From positions 1 to 11,442 of the forward strand of contig DRHD01000097.1 in NCBI GenBank assembly GCA_011049795.1: 11,442 nucleotides of DNA. Reading direction: 5' to 3'. Every line of letters starts with the position of its first letter. Positions within the stretch are counted from its first letter, which is position 1. This document shows positions 1 to 7,755 of the stretch, in pieces. The notes under the pieces are model-generated. The model was not told the DNA's origin. It searched no databases and saw nothing but the letters and a program-made list of their open reading frames with translations. This DNA is from Porticoccus sp. (GTDB lineage: Bacteria > Pseudomonadota > Gammaproteobacteria > Pseudomonadales > Porticoccaceae). A program made the translations under genes and the position numbers.

Positions 1-2183
1 CCACGATGGGCTGCCAGTAACTTTTCCTTCAGCCCACCAATCTTTAATGCCTGCCCTCGGAGGGTAATTTCTCCGGTCATTGCCACGTCGGCACGCACGG
101 GAATACCCGTCAGCACAGAAACAAAGGCTGTACACATGGCGACACCCGCACTAGGGCCATCTTTGGGTGTTGCACCTTCCGGCACATGGATGTGCAAATC
201 CATGGCCTGGTGAAAATCACGACGAATGCCGAGTACCTGAGCGCGACTTCTCACGACGGTCAATGCTGCCTGAATAGATTCCTGCATCACATCGCCCAAC
301 GAACCAGTTTTCACCATTTGACCTTTACCAGGAACGGCAGCGGCCTCAATAGTCAGCAGTTCACCACCCACCTGAGTCCATGCAAGCCCTGTCACTTGAC
401 CGACCTGACTCTCTTCCTCCGCTTTACCGAAGTCGAACTTACGGACACCTAGCAAGTCTTCTAGCTCATCCGGTGTCACACTGAACAATGCTTGAGCACC
501 TTCCCGAACATGTTTTGTCACAACTTTTCGACAGATTTTAGCCAGTTCACGCTCAAGGCCACGAACACCCGCCTCTCGAGTGTAATAACGAATAACATCC
601 TGTATCGCGGCCTCATCAACATCGAGTTCATCGACCTTGAGTCCATTGGCTTTGCGCTGTTTTGGCAGCAAATATTTGAGTGCAATATTTGCCTTTTCAT
701 CCTCGGTATAACCGGGGATACGAATCACTTCAAGCCGATCCAGCAATGGACCCGGAATATTCATCGAGTTGGCAGTACAGATGAACATAACCTCGGAAAG
801 ATCGTAATCAACTTCGAGGTAATGATCATTAAAACTATTATTTTGCTCTGGATCGAGCACCTCCAGCATAGCCGAAGCGGGGTCACCTCGGTGATCCATT
901 CCCATTTTGTCAATTTCATCCAGTAAAAATAGTGGGTTTTTCACCTCAGCCTTGGCTAACTTCTGAATCACCTTGCCAGGTAACGAGCCAATGTAGGTAC
1001 GACGGTGGCCGCGAATTTCTGCTTCATCTCGCATTCCGCCCAAAGACATCCGAACATACTTCCGGCCAGTAGCCCTGGCGATAGATTCACCCAGTGATGT
1101 TTTACCCACTCCCGGTGGGCCAACCAGACAAAGCACCGGTCCTTTAAGCTTTTTCACACGTTGCTGGACCGCAAGGAATTCCAGAATACGTTCCTTTACC
1201 TCTTCAAGACCGTAGTGATCCTCATTCAGTGTTTTTTCAGCACGAACCAAATCATGTTTAACTCTGGAGCGCTTCTTCCAAGGCACGCCAACCATCCAGT
1301 CAATGTAACCACGTAGCACTGAAGCCTCGGCAGACATCGGTGACATCATCTTCAGCTTGTTTAGCTCAGATTTAGACTTATCCAATGCATCCTTGGGCAT
1401 ACCCGCTTCATTAATTTTGGTTTCGAGTTGCTCTATGTCACTACCACCCTCTTCCGCCTCACCAAGCTCCTTTTGAATGGCCTTCATCTGTTCGTTGAGG
1501 TAGTACTCTTTCTGGCTTTTTTCCATTTGCTTTTTAACGCGGCCTCGGATTCTCTGCTCAACTTCAAAAAGCTCAATTTCAGACTCCATCAGCGCCAATA
1601 AGTGTTCTAACCGATGACTTACTTCTGGAATTTCCAGAATTTCCTGCTTCTGCTCAACACTCAGTGTCATATGCGTAGCTAGGGTGTCTGCCAGACGGCT
1701 TAAATCATCGATACCTGCGACAGTACTCACCACTTCAGAAGGGATTTTCTTACTGAGATTTACATACTGCTCGAACTGAGTGAGCGCTGACCGCATCAGG
1801 GCATCAGCTTCTACTCCAGAGAGGCTATCATTGGGCATCACATCATAATTACCCACAAAGTAGCCTAAGGAATCATCAATGCTATTAATCTTAACGCGAT
1901 CAGTCCCTTCCACAAGCACCTTAACCGTACCATCCGGCAGCTTGAGCATTTGCAAAACCGTTGACAGGGTTCCTACTCGATAAAGGTCATCAGCTTCGGG
2001 GTCATCTTCAGCCGCTGACTTCTGAGCGACGAGTAGAATTTGTTTCTCCTCGGCCATAGCCTCTTCTAAGGCAAGAATTGACTTCTTACGACCAACAAAT
2101 AGAGGAATAACCATATGCGGATAAACCACTACATCGCGTAGTGGTAACATCGTTAACTCATTGAACTCAGTGTTCTCTCCCAT
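1..2183 (-). CDS. lon: ATP-dependent protease Lon (C-terminus cut by left window edge)
   Basis: Lon is a cytoplasmic AAA+ serine protease that unfolds and degrades misfolded proteins and short-lived regulators. The frame is open from the ATG at 2181-2183 to the left edge, giving 727 codons of the usual 780-800. A good GAGG ribosome site lies 7 bases upstream. The N-terminal substrate-binding domain and coiled coil span about residues 1-300. The AAA+ module has Walker A GPPGVGKT at 355-362 and Walker B FLLDEID at 419-425. The protease domain carries the catalytic serine in PKDGPSAG (S678) and the catalytic lysine in [13 protein letters not shown] (K721). These match E. coli S679 and K722, so the dyad is complete and only about 60 C-terminal residues are missing. 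I read much of the frame codon by codon and found no frameshift. It follows clpX, as in many gammaproteobacteria, but has its own heat-shock-type promoter behind the clpX terminator. Confidence 0.98.
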   Translation of the reverse strand, partial: MGENTEFNELTMLPLRDVVVYPHMVIPLFVGRKKSILALEEAMAEEKQILLVAQKSAAEDDPEADDLYRVGTLSTVLQMLKLPDGTVKVLVEGTDRVKINSIDDSLGYFVGNYDVMPNDSLSGVEADALMRSALTQFEQYVNLSKKIPSEVVSTVAGIDDLSRLADTLATHMTLSVEQKQEILEIPEVSHRLEHLLALMESEIELFEVEQRIRGRVKKQMEKSQKEYYLNEQMKAIQKELGEAEEGGSDIEQLETKINEAGMPKDALDKSKSELNKLKMMSPMSAEASVLRGYIDWMVGVPWKKRSRVKHDLVRAEKTLNEDHYGLEEVKERILEFLAVQQRVKKLKGPVLCLVGPPGVGKTSLGESIARATGRKYVRMSLGGMRDEAEIRGHRRTYIGSLPGKVIQKLAKAEVKNPLFLLDEIDKMGMDHRGDPASAMLEVLDPEQNNSFNDHYLEVDYDLSEVMFICTANSMNIPGPLLDRLEVIRIPGYTEDEKANIALKYLLPKQRKANGLKVDELDVDEAAIQDVIRYYTREAGVRGLERELAKICRKVVTKHVREGAQALFSVTPDELEDLLGVRKFDFGKAEEESQVGQVTGLAWTQVGGELLTIEAAAVPGKGQMVKTGSLGDVMQESIQAALTVVRSRAQVLGIRRDFHQAMDLHIHVPEGATPKDGPSAGVAMCTAFVSVLTGIPVRADVAMTGEITLRGQALKIGGLKEKLLAAHR

Positions 2184-2229
2184 TCTCTAACCTCGTATGG
2201 AGAATTTTAATATTTTAAGCTTAACGCAA

Positions 2230-2257
2230 ATATGGGGCCGTGACGGATAAAAACAAG
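2230..2257 (-). promoter_or_regulatory. Predicted sigma-32 heat-shock promoter of lon
   Basis: On the minus strand the -35 element is CTTGTTT (2251-2257) and the -10 element is CCCCATAT (2230-2237), separated by 13 bases. The sigma-32 consensus is CTTGAAA, a 13-15 base gap, then CCCCATnT. The -10 is therefore perfect and the -35 keeps its CTTG core. Transcription would start near 2222, about 40 bases before the lon ATG. The E. coli lon promoter uses the same CCCCATAT core. A weaker sigma-70 reading (TTGTTT, 16 bases, CATATT) overlaps it and could give basal expression. Confidence 0.75.
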
Positions 2258-2290
2258 TGACATCTATTCGATTATTTATCTGGACACAAT

Positions 2291-2315
2291 AAAAAAGGGC
2301 CCGCTTGGGCCCTTT
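2291..2315 (-). terminator. Rho-independent terminator after clpX
   Basis: A perfect 9-bp stem pairs AAAGGGCCC (2294-2302) with GGGCCCTTT (2307-2315) around a four-base loop. On the minus strand it is followed by a run of six T (complement of 2291-2296). It starts 17 bases after the clpX stop codon. It should end the clpPX transcript and isolate lon, whose own promoter begins downstream. Confidence 0.93.
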
Positions 2316-2332
2316 GAGTTATACATTATTTG

Positions 2333-3622
2333 TTATTCGTCACTGGCAGCTTTCTTCTGCTCAACATTTTCGTAAACTATCATAGGTTCAGTCTCACCAC
2401 GAATAACCGAACTATCGATCACCACCTTCCCAACATTATCCATGGAAGGAATACTGTACATGGTATCTAGCAATACATTTTCAATGATTGAGCGAAGACC
2501 ACGGGCACCCGTTTTTCGCTCAAGCGCTTTGTCGGCGATTTCTTCCAATGCATCCCGACGAATATCCAACTCAACCCCTTCCATCTCAAACAGCGTACCG
2601 TACTGCTTTACGAGAGAGTTTTTGGGCTGAACGAGAATATTGATCAATGCATCCCGATCAAGTTCTTCCAGAGTAGCAATGACAGGTAAACGACCCACAA
2701 ACTCCGGAATAAGCCCGTAGCGCACCAAATCTTCGGGTTCAAGGTCAACCAGTGTCTGACCAATATTCTTATCAGTTTCTTTACTTTTTACTTCGGCACT
2801 GAAACCAATGCCACCCTTGTCGGAGCGCTCTTGAATCACTTTCTCCAACCCTGAAAAGGCACCACCACAAATAAACAGGATATTGGATGTATCTACCTGG
2901 AGAAACTCTTGTTGGGGGTGTTTACGACCACCTTGAGGCGGTACAGAGGCAACGGTACCCTCGATCAGCTTCAGCAGTGCTTGTTGAACACCTTCGCCCG
3001 ATACATCCCGAGTAATAGAAGGGTTGTCGGACTTGCGGGATATTTTGTCAATCTCATCCAGATACACAATGCCACGTTGTGCTTTTTCCACATCGTAGTC
3101 GCATTTCTGCAACAGCTTCTGAATGATATTTTCTACATCCTCACCGACATAGCCGGCTTCAGTAAGTGTTGTTGCATCAGCAATGGTAAAGGGAACATCC
3201 AACAGTCTCGCCAGCGTCTCCGCTAATAGGGTTTTACCACTACCAGTGGGGCCGACCAACAGGATATTACTCTTACCCAGTTCAATCTCACCGCCAATAT
3301 CTGTACCACTGCGTTGCAGCCGCTTGTAATGGTTGTAAACAGCGACAGATAGAATTTTTTTAGCACGCTCCTGACCAATAACGTATTCACCAAGCGTGTC
3401 ATTGATTTCAACTGGCTTGGGTAGGTTCTCGCTCGCTAACTCTGAGTCCGCTTCCTGAACTTCCTCAGAAATAATGTCGTTACATAAGTCGACACATTCG
3501 TCACAGATAAACACAGAAGGGCCTGCAATCAGTTTACGCACTTCATGCTGACTTTTCCCACAGAAAGAACAATACAACAGCTTCCCGTCGTCTTCACTGC
3601 TTCCGTTTTTTTTGTCGCTCAT
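2333..3622 (-). CDS. clpX: ATP-dependent Clp protease, ATP-binding subunit ClpX
   Basis: ClpX is the hexameric AAA+ unfoldase that recognises substrates such as ssrA-tagged proteins and threads them into ClpP. At 429 residues it has the usual length. The N-terminal zinc-binding domain has four cysteines (C18, C21, C40, C43). The AAA+ core shows Walker A GPTGSGKT (124-131), the GYVG pore loop (157-160), Walker B IVYLDEID (185-192) and the RKH substrate loop (233-235). It also has the IGF loop that docks on ClpP (272-274), the arginine finger in PEFVGRLP (R311) and the sensor-2 arginine in GARGLRS (R374). All key elements are intact. The ATG at 3620-3622 is preceded by a weak GAGATAG ribosome site. 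It lies 103 bases after clpP with no terminator between, so co-transcription is expected. The AT-rich gap could hold a second promoter, but I cannot define one. Confidence 0.99.
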   Translation of the reverse strand: MSDKKNGSSEDDGKLLYCSFCGKSQHEVRKLIAGPSVFICDECVDLCNDIISEEVQEADSELASENLPKPVEINDTLGEYVIGQERAKKILSVAVYNHYKRLQRSGTDIGGEIELGKSNILLVGPTGSGKTLLAETLARLLDVPFTIADATTLTEAGYVGEDVENIIQKLLQKCDYDVEKAQRGIVYLDEIDKISRKSDNPSITRDVSGEGVQQALLKLIEGTVASVPPQGGRKHPQQEFLQVDTSNILFICGGAFSGLEKVIQERSDKGGIGFSAEVKSKETDKNIGQTLVDLEPEDLVRYGLIPEFVGRLPVIATLEELDRDALINILVQPKNSLVKQYGTLFEMEGVELDIRRDALEEIADKALERKTGARGLRSIIENVLLDTMYSIPSMDNVGKVVIDSSVIRGETEPMIVYENVEQKKAASDE

Positions 3623-3725
3623 AACTCTATCTCAACATCTTCACTCGGCTAAGAGAAGAATAAATTCTTTAAAATCAATAAATTACAATATTTTTATGGC
3701 TGCATTTCTTAAAAGACTACCCATT

Positions 3726-4355
3726 CTAAGAGCGCTTGTCCAGCACCTCATCAATCAATCCGTAAGCTTTGGATTGCTCTGCATCCATGAAATTATCGCG
3801 CTCAGTGTCCTCAGCAATCTTCTCTACCGATTGACCGGTATGATGGGCCAAGCACTCATTGAGCCTCTCCCTAATCTTAAGGATTTCTTGAGCATGGATA
3901 TGGATATCAGTAGCTTGCCCTTGGGCACCACCGCTAGGTTGATGAATCATATTGCGAGAATTCGGTAAACAATAGCGCTTACCTGGGGCACCTGCTGCCA
4001 AAAGAAAAGCGCCCATACTGGCTGCTTGACCAATACACATGGTGCTCACATCAGGTTTAATAAATTGCATCGTGTCATAAATAGACATGCCTGCTGTTAC
4101 CGAGCCGCCAGGTGAGTTGATATACAAGTGAATATCTTTGTCCGGATTTTCGGATTCCAAGAACAATAACTGGGCCACCACTAGGTTAGCCATGTAATCC
4201 TCAACAGGGCCAACCAGAAAAATGACTCGCTCCTTTAATAGGCGAGAATAAATATCATAAGAGCGTTCACCCCGGGCCGTCTGCTCAACAACAATAGGGA
4301 CCAAACCACCCGCATTTTGAACACCCGTACTGGGTGACGACAGATCAAAATTCAT
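3726..4355 (-). CDS. clpP: ATP-dependent Clp protease, proteolytic subunit ClpP
   Basis: ClpP is the barrel-shaped serine peptidase (two stacked heptamers) that degrades chains delivered by ClpX or ClpA in the cytoplasm. At 209 residues it matches gammaproteobacterial ClpP, which is made with a short propeptide. The catalytic triad is complete: S113 in [10 protein letters not shown]138 in NMIHQPSGG, and D187 in [10 protein letters not shown]. The substrate-groove segment SPGGSVTAG (81-89) is also present. The first ATG follows a modest AAGTGAG ribosome site. The gene sits between tig and clpX, the standard order. A sigma-70-like promoter lies just upstream. I found no sigma-32 consensus before it, although clpP is heat-inducible in E. 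coli. Confidence 0.99.
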   Translation of the reverse strand: MNFDLSSPSTGVQNAGGLVPIVVEQTARGERSYDIYSRLLKERVIFLVGPVEDYMANLVVAQLLFLESENPDKDIHLYINSPGGSVTAGMSIYDTMQFIKPDVSTMCIGQAASMGAFLLAAGAPGKRYCLPNSRNMIHQPSGGAQGQATDIHIHAQEILKIRERLNECLAHHTGQSVEKIAEDTERDNFMDAEQSKAYGLIDEVLDKRS

Positions 4356-4388
4356 AGTAACTCACTTGAAAAAACCACGTATCGGTGC

Positions 4389-4416
4389 ATTGTAACCGGG
4401 CCTCAAGATAAGGCAA
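4389..4416 (-). promoter_or_regulatory. Candidate sigma-70 promoter of clpP(X)
   Basis: On the minus strand, TTGCCT (4411-4416, four of six consensus bases) and TACAAT (4389-4394, five of six) are separated by 16 bases. The predicted start near 4382 would leave a leader of about 27 bases before the clpP ATG. The -35 hexamer is one arm of a small inverted repeat, AGGCAA/TTGCCT (4411-4416 and 4425-4430), which might be a binding site. This rests on motif matching only. Confidence 0.4.
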
Positions 4417-4534
4417 GCCAGGCATTGCCTAGCAATAGGAAACACAATGACCTAAGGAGGGCAAATTGATTAAAGCTATAAAACTCTGGATAGCTGGCTG
4501 ACTATTTCAAAAAACCTTATCCATTGTCGCTCTC

Positions 4535-4572
4535 CATATATTCCTGAGCCTGTTAAAACTCAGGAATATATG
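4535..4572. repeat. Perfect 14-bp inverted repeat between tig and clpP
   Basis: CATATATTCCTGAG (4535-4548) and CTCAGGAATATATG (4559-4572) are exact complements around a 10-base loop. The repeat begins 16 bases beyond the tig stop codon. Neither strand has a T-run directly after the stem. The stem is AT-rich at its base, so it is not a textbook terminator. It could be a factor-assisted terminator, a hairpin protecting the 3' end of tig mRNA, or an operator about 180 bases upstream of clpP. Confidence 0.7.
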
Positions 4573-4588
4573 AAAAAGCTGGGGAGTA

Positions 4589-5920
4589 CTAGATTTCGGC
4601 AGCTAACTGTTCTGGGTCGGGGGTAACAGCTGTTTGATAATCAACATGATCTTCAGTAATCGCTGCTAGGGACAACACATGGTCAACCACTTGATCTTGC
4701 AGAACAGACGTTTCCATTCCTTTCAGTAAGTCCTGATTACCGTAGTAGTGATTCATCACTTCTTCTGACTGAGCATAAGTAGACGCGATTTCTTCAATAT
4801 GACCACGGACTTTATCTGAATCAACCTTTATATCATTAGCCTTGATGATTTCATTCACCACCAAGCCTACAGCTGCACGACGCTTGGCCTGATCCATAAA
4901 CATCTCGTCAGGCAACATGGATGCATCAAATTCACTGTCACCACCACTAGTGAGCTTCTGGTGCATCTGACTCTTCAAGCTAGTAATTTCGTTTGCGAGA
5001 AAGGCCTGGGGAATATCCAAATCATTATGTAATTCAAACAGCTGCTCCATTACACGGCTCTTGGTTTTTCCTTGAAGTGCGTTTTTCAAATCGCGCTCCA
5101 TATTCTCACGTATAGCAGTACGGAATGCCGCTTCATCACCGGACTCAAGGCCATAGAGAGCAAAAAACTCTTCATTGAGTGCTGGCAATTCTGGTTCTTT
5201 TACCGCCTTCAATTTAATCGTAAACTCGACAGCCACCCCACGTAATTCTTCCGCATGGTAGTTCTCAGGAAAGGTCAGAGGGACCACTTTTTCCTCACCA
5301 ACAGACATTCCAGCAACGGCCTCTTCAAAACCTTCAATCGCCTTGCCAGAGCCAAGTATAAGAGGGAAGTCCTCAGATGACCCACCCTCAAATTCTTCGC
5401 CATCTCTCCTGCCAACAAAATCGATAAGAGCCTCATCACGCTCAGTCGCTGGCCGGTCAACCTCAACCCATGTGGCATGCTGCATCCGCAATGCGTCAAC
5501 CATAGTGTCAACATCACTGTCATTCACTTCAGAAACAGGTTTAATGATCTCGATCTTGGACAGATCAACCAACGAAACTTCCGGTAACACCTCAAAGGTA
5601 GCAATAAACTCCAAATCCTGGCCCGGTTCAGCCTTGCTTGGTTCAATCACTGGCTGGCCAGCAGGTACAATCTCTTCTTGGGCAATGGCCTCAAAGAAAG
5701 CCTCTCTCACCACATCTCCAACCACTTCCTGGCGAATACCGGCACCAAAACGCTGATTCACAACGCTCAATGGCACCTTACCCTTACGAAAGCCGTCTAT
5801 GCGAACAGTTTTACTCGCCTTGTCTAGGCGCTCACGCACTTGGCTTTCAATACGCTCTGCTGGTACCCCGATGGTCAGCTTACGTTCTAGGCCGGAAGTC
5901 GTTTCAATGGAAACCTGCAT
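4589..5920 (-). CDS. tig: Trigger factor, ribosome-associated chaperone and peptidyl-prolyl isomerase
   Basis: Trigger factor binds the ribosome at the tunnel exit, shields nascent chains and has proline cis/trans isomerase activity. The 443-residue product is slightly longer than E. coli's 432. The N-terminal domain carries the ribosome-docking signature GFRKGKVP (43-50). The FKBP-type isomerase domain spans about 160-242 and includes GSGKAIEGFEEAVAGM. The C-terminal helical chaperone arms follow, ending in an acidic tail. The ATG at 5918-5920 has a good AGAGGA ribosome site. Only 37 bases separate it from the mature end of the upstream tRNA-Leu on the same strand, with no terminator and little room for a promoter, so it may be co-transcribed with the tRNA. 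It precedes clpP, linking folding and degradation functions as in many gammaproteobacteria. Confidence 0.99.
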   Translation of the reverse strand: MQVSIETTSGLERKLTIGVPAERIESQVRERLDKASKTVRIDGFRKGKVPLSVVNQRFGAGIRQEVVGDVVREAFFEAIAQEEIVPAGQPVIEPSKAEPGQDLEFIATFEVLPEVSLVDLSKIEIIKPVSEVNDSDVDTMVDALRMQHATWVEVDRPATERDEALIDFVGRRDGEEFEGGSSEDFPLILGSGKAIEGFEEAVAGMSVGEEKVVPLTFPENYHAEELRGVAVEFTIKLKAVKEPELPALNEEFFALYGLESGDEAAFRTAIRENMERDLKNALQGKTKSRVMEQLFELHNDLDIPQAFLANEITSLKSQMHQKLTSGGDSEFDASMLPDEMFMDQAKRRAAVGLVVNEIIKANDIKVDSDKVRGHIEEIASTYAQSEEVMNHYYGNQDLLKGMETSVLQDQVVDHVLSLAAITEDHVDYQTAVTPDPEQLAAEI

Positions 5921-5957
5921 GATTTTCCTCTAAATAGTTACTTGTTTATTAATTAAT

Positions 5958-6042
5958 TGGTGCGGACGGAGAGACTTGAACTCTCACACTTCTCAGTACC
6001 AGAACCTAAATCTGGCGCGTCTACCAATTCCGCCACGTCCGC
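5958..6042 (-). tRNA. tRNA-Leu (anticodon UAG)
   Basis: This is an 85-base tRNA with encoded CCA end (5958-5960). The acceptor arm pairs GCGGACG with CGTCCGC. The D arm contains AATTGGTAGACGC. The anticodon stem CCAGA/TCTGG encloses the loop TTTAGGT, which gives anticodon TAG (UAG) reading CUN leucine codons. A long variable arm, typical of leucine tRNAs, and the T loop GTTCAAGTC follow. It closely resembles the E. coli tRNA-Leu(UAG). It lies directly upstream of tig on the same strand. I saw no duplicated 3' end nearby that would mark an integration site. Confidence 0.98.
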
Positions 6043-6178
6043 AGAATGTCGAGTATCAACTAGGTAGCGACAGGAGGTCGCCCTCGACAAGGGGTGGGGA
6101 TTTTGCCACAGCGGACAACCCTGATCAACAAAAGAAATAACAAGATTAGCAGAGGCAAATATTAGCCTTCACAGGCAA

Positions 6179-7534
6179 TCAAACAGGGCTTGCAAGTAAC
6201 AGCACAGCTTCCCGGTTTGATGTATTCGTCACATAGGTATTGGAACGCTCTGCGGGCAACAGAACTGCGGCCTCTTCAGCCAAGGCAATACCATGACAAT
6301 CAACTTCGGCATCAACCACTAACAGCAATCCATAACGCTGGGTTTGTGGTAACAAGTATCGAGCTGAAGGAGACAGCGTCAGACGTAACACACGAAAATC
6401 ATCAAAGCGGACCACCTCCTCCAATTTATAGTCAGCATCTGTTTTCAAAAGTGCTAACTCGGGCAATGAAGGCGCCTCCAGCGACATCATAGCGATAGCC
6501 TTTTCTGTATCCCAGTGCGTCTGAGTCAACACCTTCTGCGCAAAAGACAGAATCATTCTTTCATAGACTGGAGTCTGAAACTCCACAGTACGCACGCCAT
6601 GTTGCAATGAATGAGGTGTCAAAAGAGGCACTTGAACTACATCCCCCACCCGCAACGGTAATAACGCGCTAAAACGATTCATCTGTTCTCGAAGATTAGC
6701 CTCCTGCTGCCGGAGAGCCTCAGGCAATTGGCTCATCCAGGATTTAACAATCTCGGCAGAAACCGGTGTATTTAAATCCACCCCCTCAGACTGTCGACAC
6801 GAATCCAGTAGACTATCGACCTCCCGCCGTACTACCTCGTAGTGTTGGACTGAGTTCTGATAAGCAGTCTTGAAAGCATCATCAGAGGGATATTCAGCCC
6901 TATATTCAGGATTAAACCCAAAACGAATCGCCCCCACACCTTCAGGCCAGGCATCTTTATCAATATGCGTCACCACATAAACTTCACGCTTTTCCTTATG
7001 GAGCTCAAAATACAGGTCGCCATATACCGCCTCTGGAAGCGGGTCTAATATCTTCAATAGATTAATGTTTTTCTCACTGTCGGCAGCAAGTCGGCAAGGC
7101 GCCACGGAAAGCAACCAAGGCAGCGGGACACTACTAGTACCATCCGAAACACGCGATACTCCGCGCGCCTCGATTCCCGTGTACCAGATTTCTTGTCCCC
7201 ACGGCTTGGCAATACTGACCGGTTCCAGAATCAGTGGCTGACCAAGCGTGAATACCGGTAGTTTGTGACAAGCAATAAAATTCTGAAACCCGGCCAGACT
7301 GCCATCCATGGAGGGCAGCCCCTGGGAAATTGACGAATCAGCTGCCGTGACAGTAAATAAAACCTGATCCTTCATCTGGCGATAAAGTGCCATAAGCCTT
7401 ACTGGCGGCGCACCCGGAAGGTAGTACTGGTGGTAATCATACTCCACCACCAAGGTATCATCAGCGAGGGCAGGCTCAGCCAACCATTTATTCAATGCAA
7501 CTTCAGGATTGTCAGTACTGTGAATGTCTACCAA
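6179..7534 (-). CDS. Two-cupin protein related to class I mannose-6-phosphate isomerase, function uncertain
   Basis: The product (451 residues from the start chosen here) resembles zinc-dependent mannose-6-phosphate isomerases, which interconvert mannose-6-P and fructose-6-P. Visible family marks are KPWGQEIWYTG (110-120), a cupin segment with ELH (E177, H179) followed by REVYVV (E184), and VPLLTPHSLQHGV with H308. Then comes EFQTPVYERM (318-327), and a C-terminal cupin-like domain covers about 361-451. The usual Gln-x-His metal pair reads Glu-x-His, so the metal site is altered and the substrate is uncertain. The start is ambiguous. A TTG at 7532-7534 has an AGGAG ribosome site 6 bases upstream. 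A longer frame opens at a TTG at 7661-7663 (494 residues) but has no ribosome site and a basic N-terminus with no family resemblance I recognise. It is divergent from the lipoprotein gene. No terminator is visible before the tRNA. Confidence 0.85.
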   Translation of the reverse strand: MVDIHSTDNPEVALNKWLAEPALADDTLVVEYDYHQYYLPGAPPVRLMALYRQMKDQVLFTVTAADSSISQGLPSMDGSLAGFQNFIACHKLPVFTLGQPLILEPVSIAKPWGQEIWYTGIEARGVSRVSDGTSSVPLPWLLSVAPCRLAADSEKNINLLKILDPLPEAVYGDLYFELHKEKREVYVVTHIDKDAWPEGVGAIRFGFNPEYRAEYPSDDAFKTAYQNSVQHYEVVRREVDSLLDSCRQSEGVDLNTPVSAEIVKSWMSQLPEALRQQEANLREQMNRFSALLPLRVGDVVQVPLLTPHSLQHGVRTVEFQTPVYERMILSFAQKVLTQTHWDTEKAIAMMSLEAPSLPELALLKTDADYKLEEVVRFDDFRVLRLTLSPSARYLLPQTQRYGLLLVVDAEVDCHGIALAEEAAVLLPAERSNTYVTNTSNREAVLLLASPV

Positions 7535-7540
7535 GGGGCA

Positions 7541-7545
7541 CTCCT
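7541..7545 (-). promoter_or_regulatory. Ribosome binding site deciding the start of the cupin gene
   Basis: AGGAG on the minus strand lies 6 bases before the TTG at 7534. The alternative TTG at 7663 is preceded by GTCCTCCA, which has no Shine-Dalgarno match and sits just after an in-frame TAG. This favours the shorter protein, but protein alignment would be a better judge. Confidence 0.45.
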
Positions 7546-7681
7546 GTAAATACGCAGAAGAGTCTAGCAAAACCGGAGAATTTCGCCGAGAAAATCTTAA
7601 TACAACAAAAACACCGTTGCCTTTCTGTGAAAACTTGACGCCAAGGGCTTTTCTCCCCTTCAATGGAGGACACTAAAAGTA

Positions 7682-7711
7682 ATCACACTTTTGAAAATAG
7701 CACTATATATT
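7682..7711 (+). promoter_or_regulatory. Candidate promoter of the lipoprotein gene
   Basis: ATCACA (7682-7687, four of six -35 bases) and TATATT (7706-7711, five of six -10 bases) are 18 bases apart. The predicted start near 7718 would give a leader of about 38 bases before the ATG at 7756. The motif match is modest and unsupported by other evidence. Confidence 0.3.
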
Positions 7712-7755
7712 CGCCACCAACGTTATGGAGCGGCAATATGAAAGGGAGCAACAAC

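Noticed and set aside
492..926. Plus-strand open frame of 144 codons antisense to lon
   Set aside because: It lies wholly inside the conserved AAA+ and sensor region of lon, has no ribosome site I can see, and its translation resembles no protein family I know. It is a by-product of lon codon use.
3623..3725. Separate promoter for clpX in the clpP-clpX gap
   Set aside because: The gap is AT-rich and offers many weak matches, with none clearly better than the others.
4381..4535. Possible sigma-32 promoter for clpP
   Set aside because: CTTG-like elements occur (CTTGCC, CTTGAGG), but no CCCCAT-type -10 lies at the right distance. Only a sigma-70-like pair is supportable.
5343..5756. Plus-strand open frame of 137 codons antisense to tig
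   Set aside because: The Ser/Thr-rich translation is what the reverse of an acidic, Glu/Asp-rich protein gives. tig is intact on the other strand.
5958..6042. tRNA-Leu as an integration site for a mobile element
   Set aside because: No integrase, no repeated tRNA 3' end and no composition change is visible on either side. The neighbours are housekeeping genes in the usual order.
6043..6178. Terminator or promoter between the cupin gene and tRNA-Leu
   Set aside because: Only short imperfect inverted repeats without a T-run are present. A GATACT -10-like hexamer before the tRNA has no convincing -35 partner, so I did not call either.
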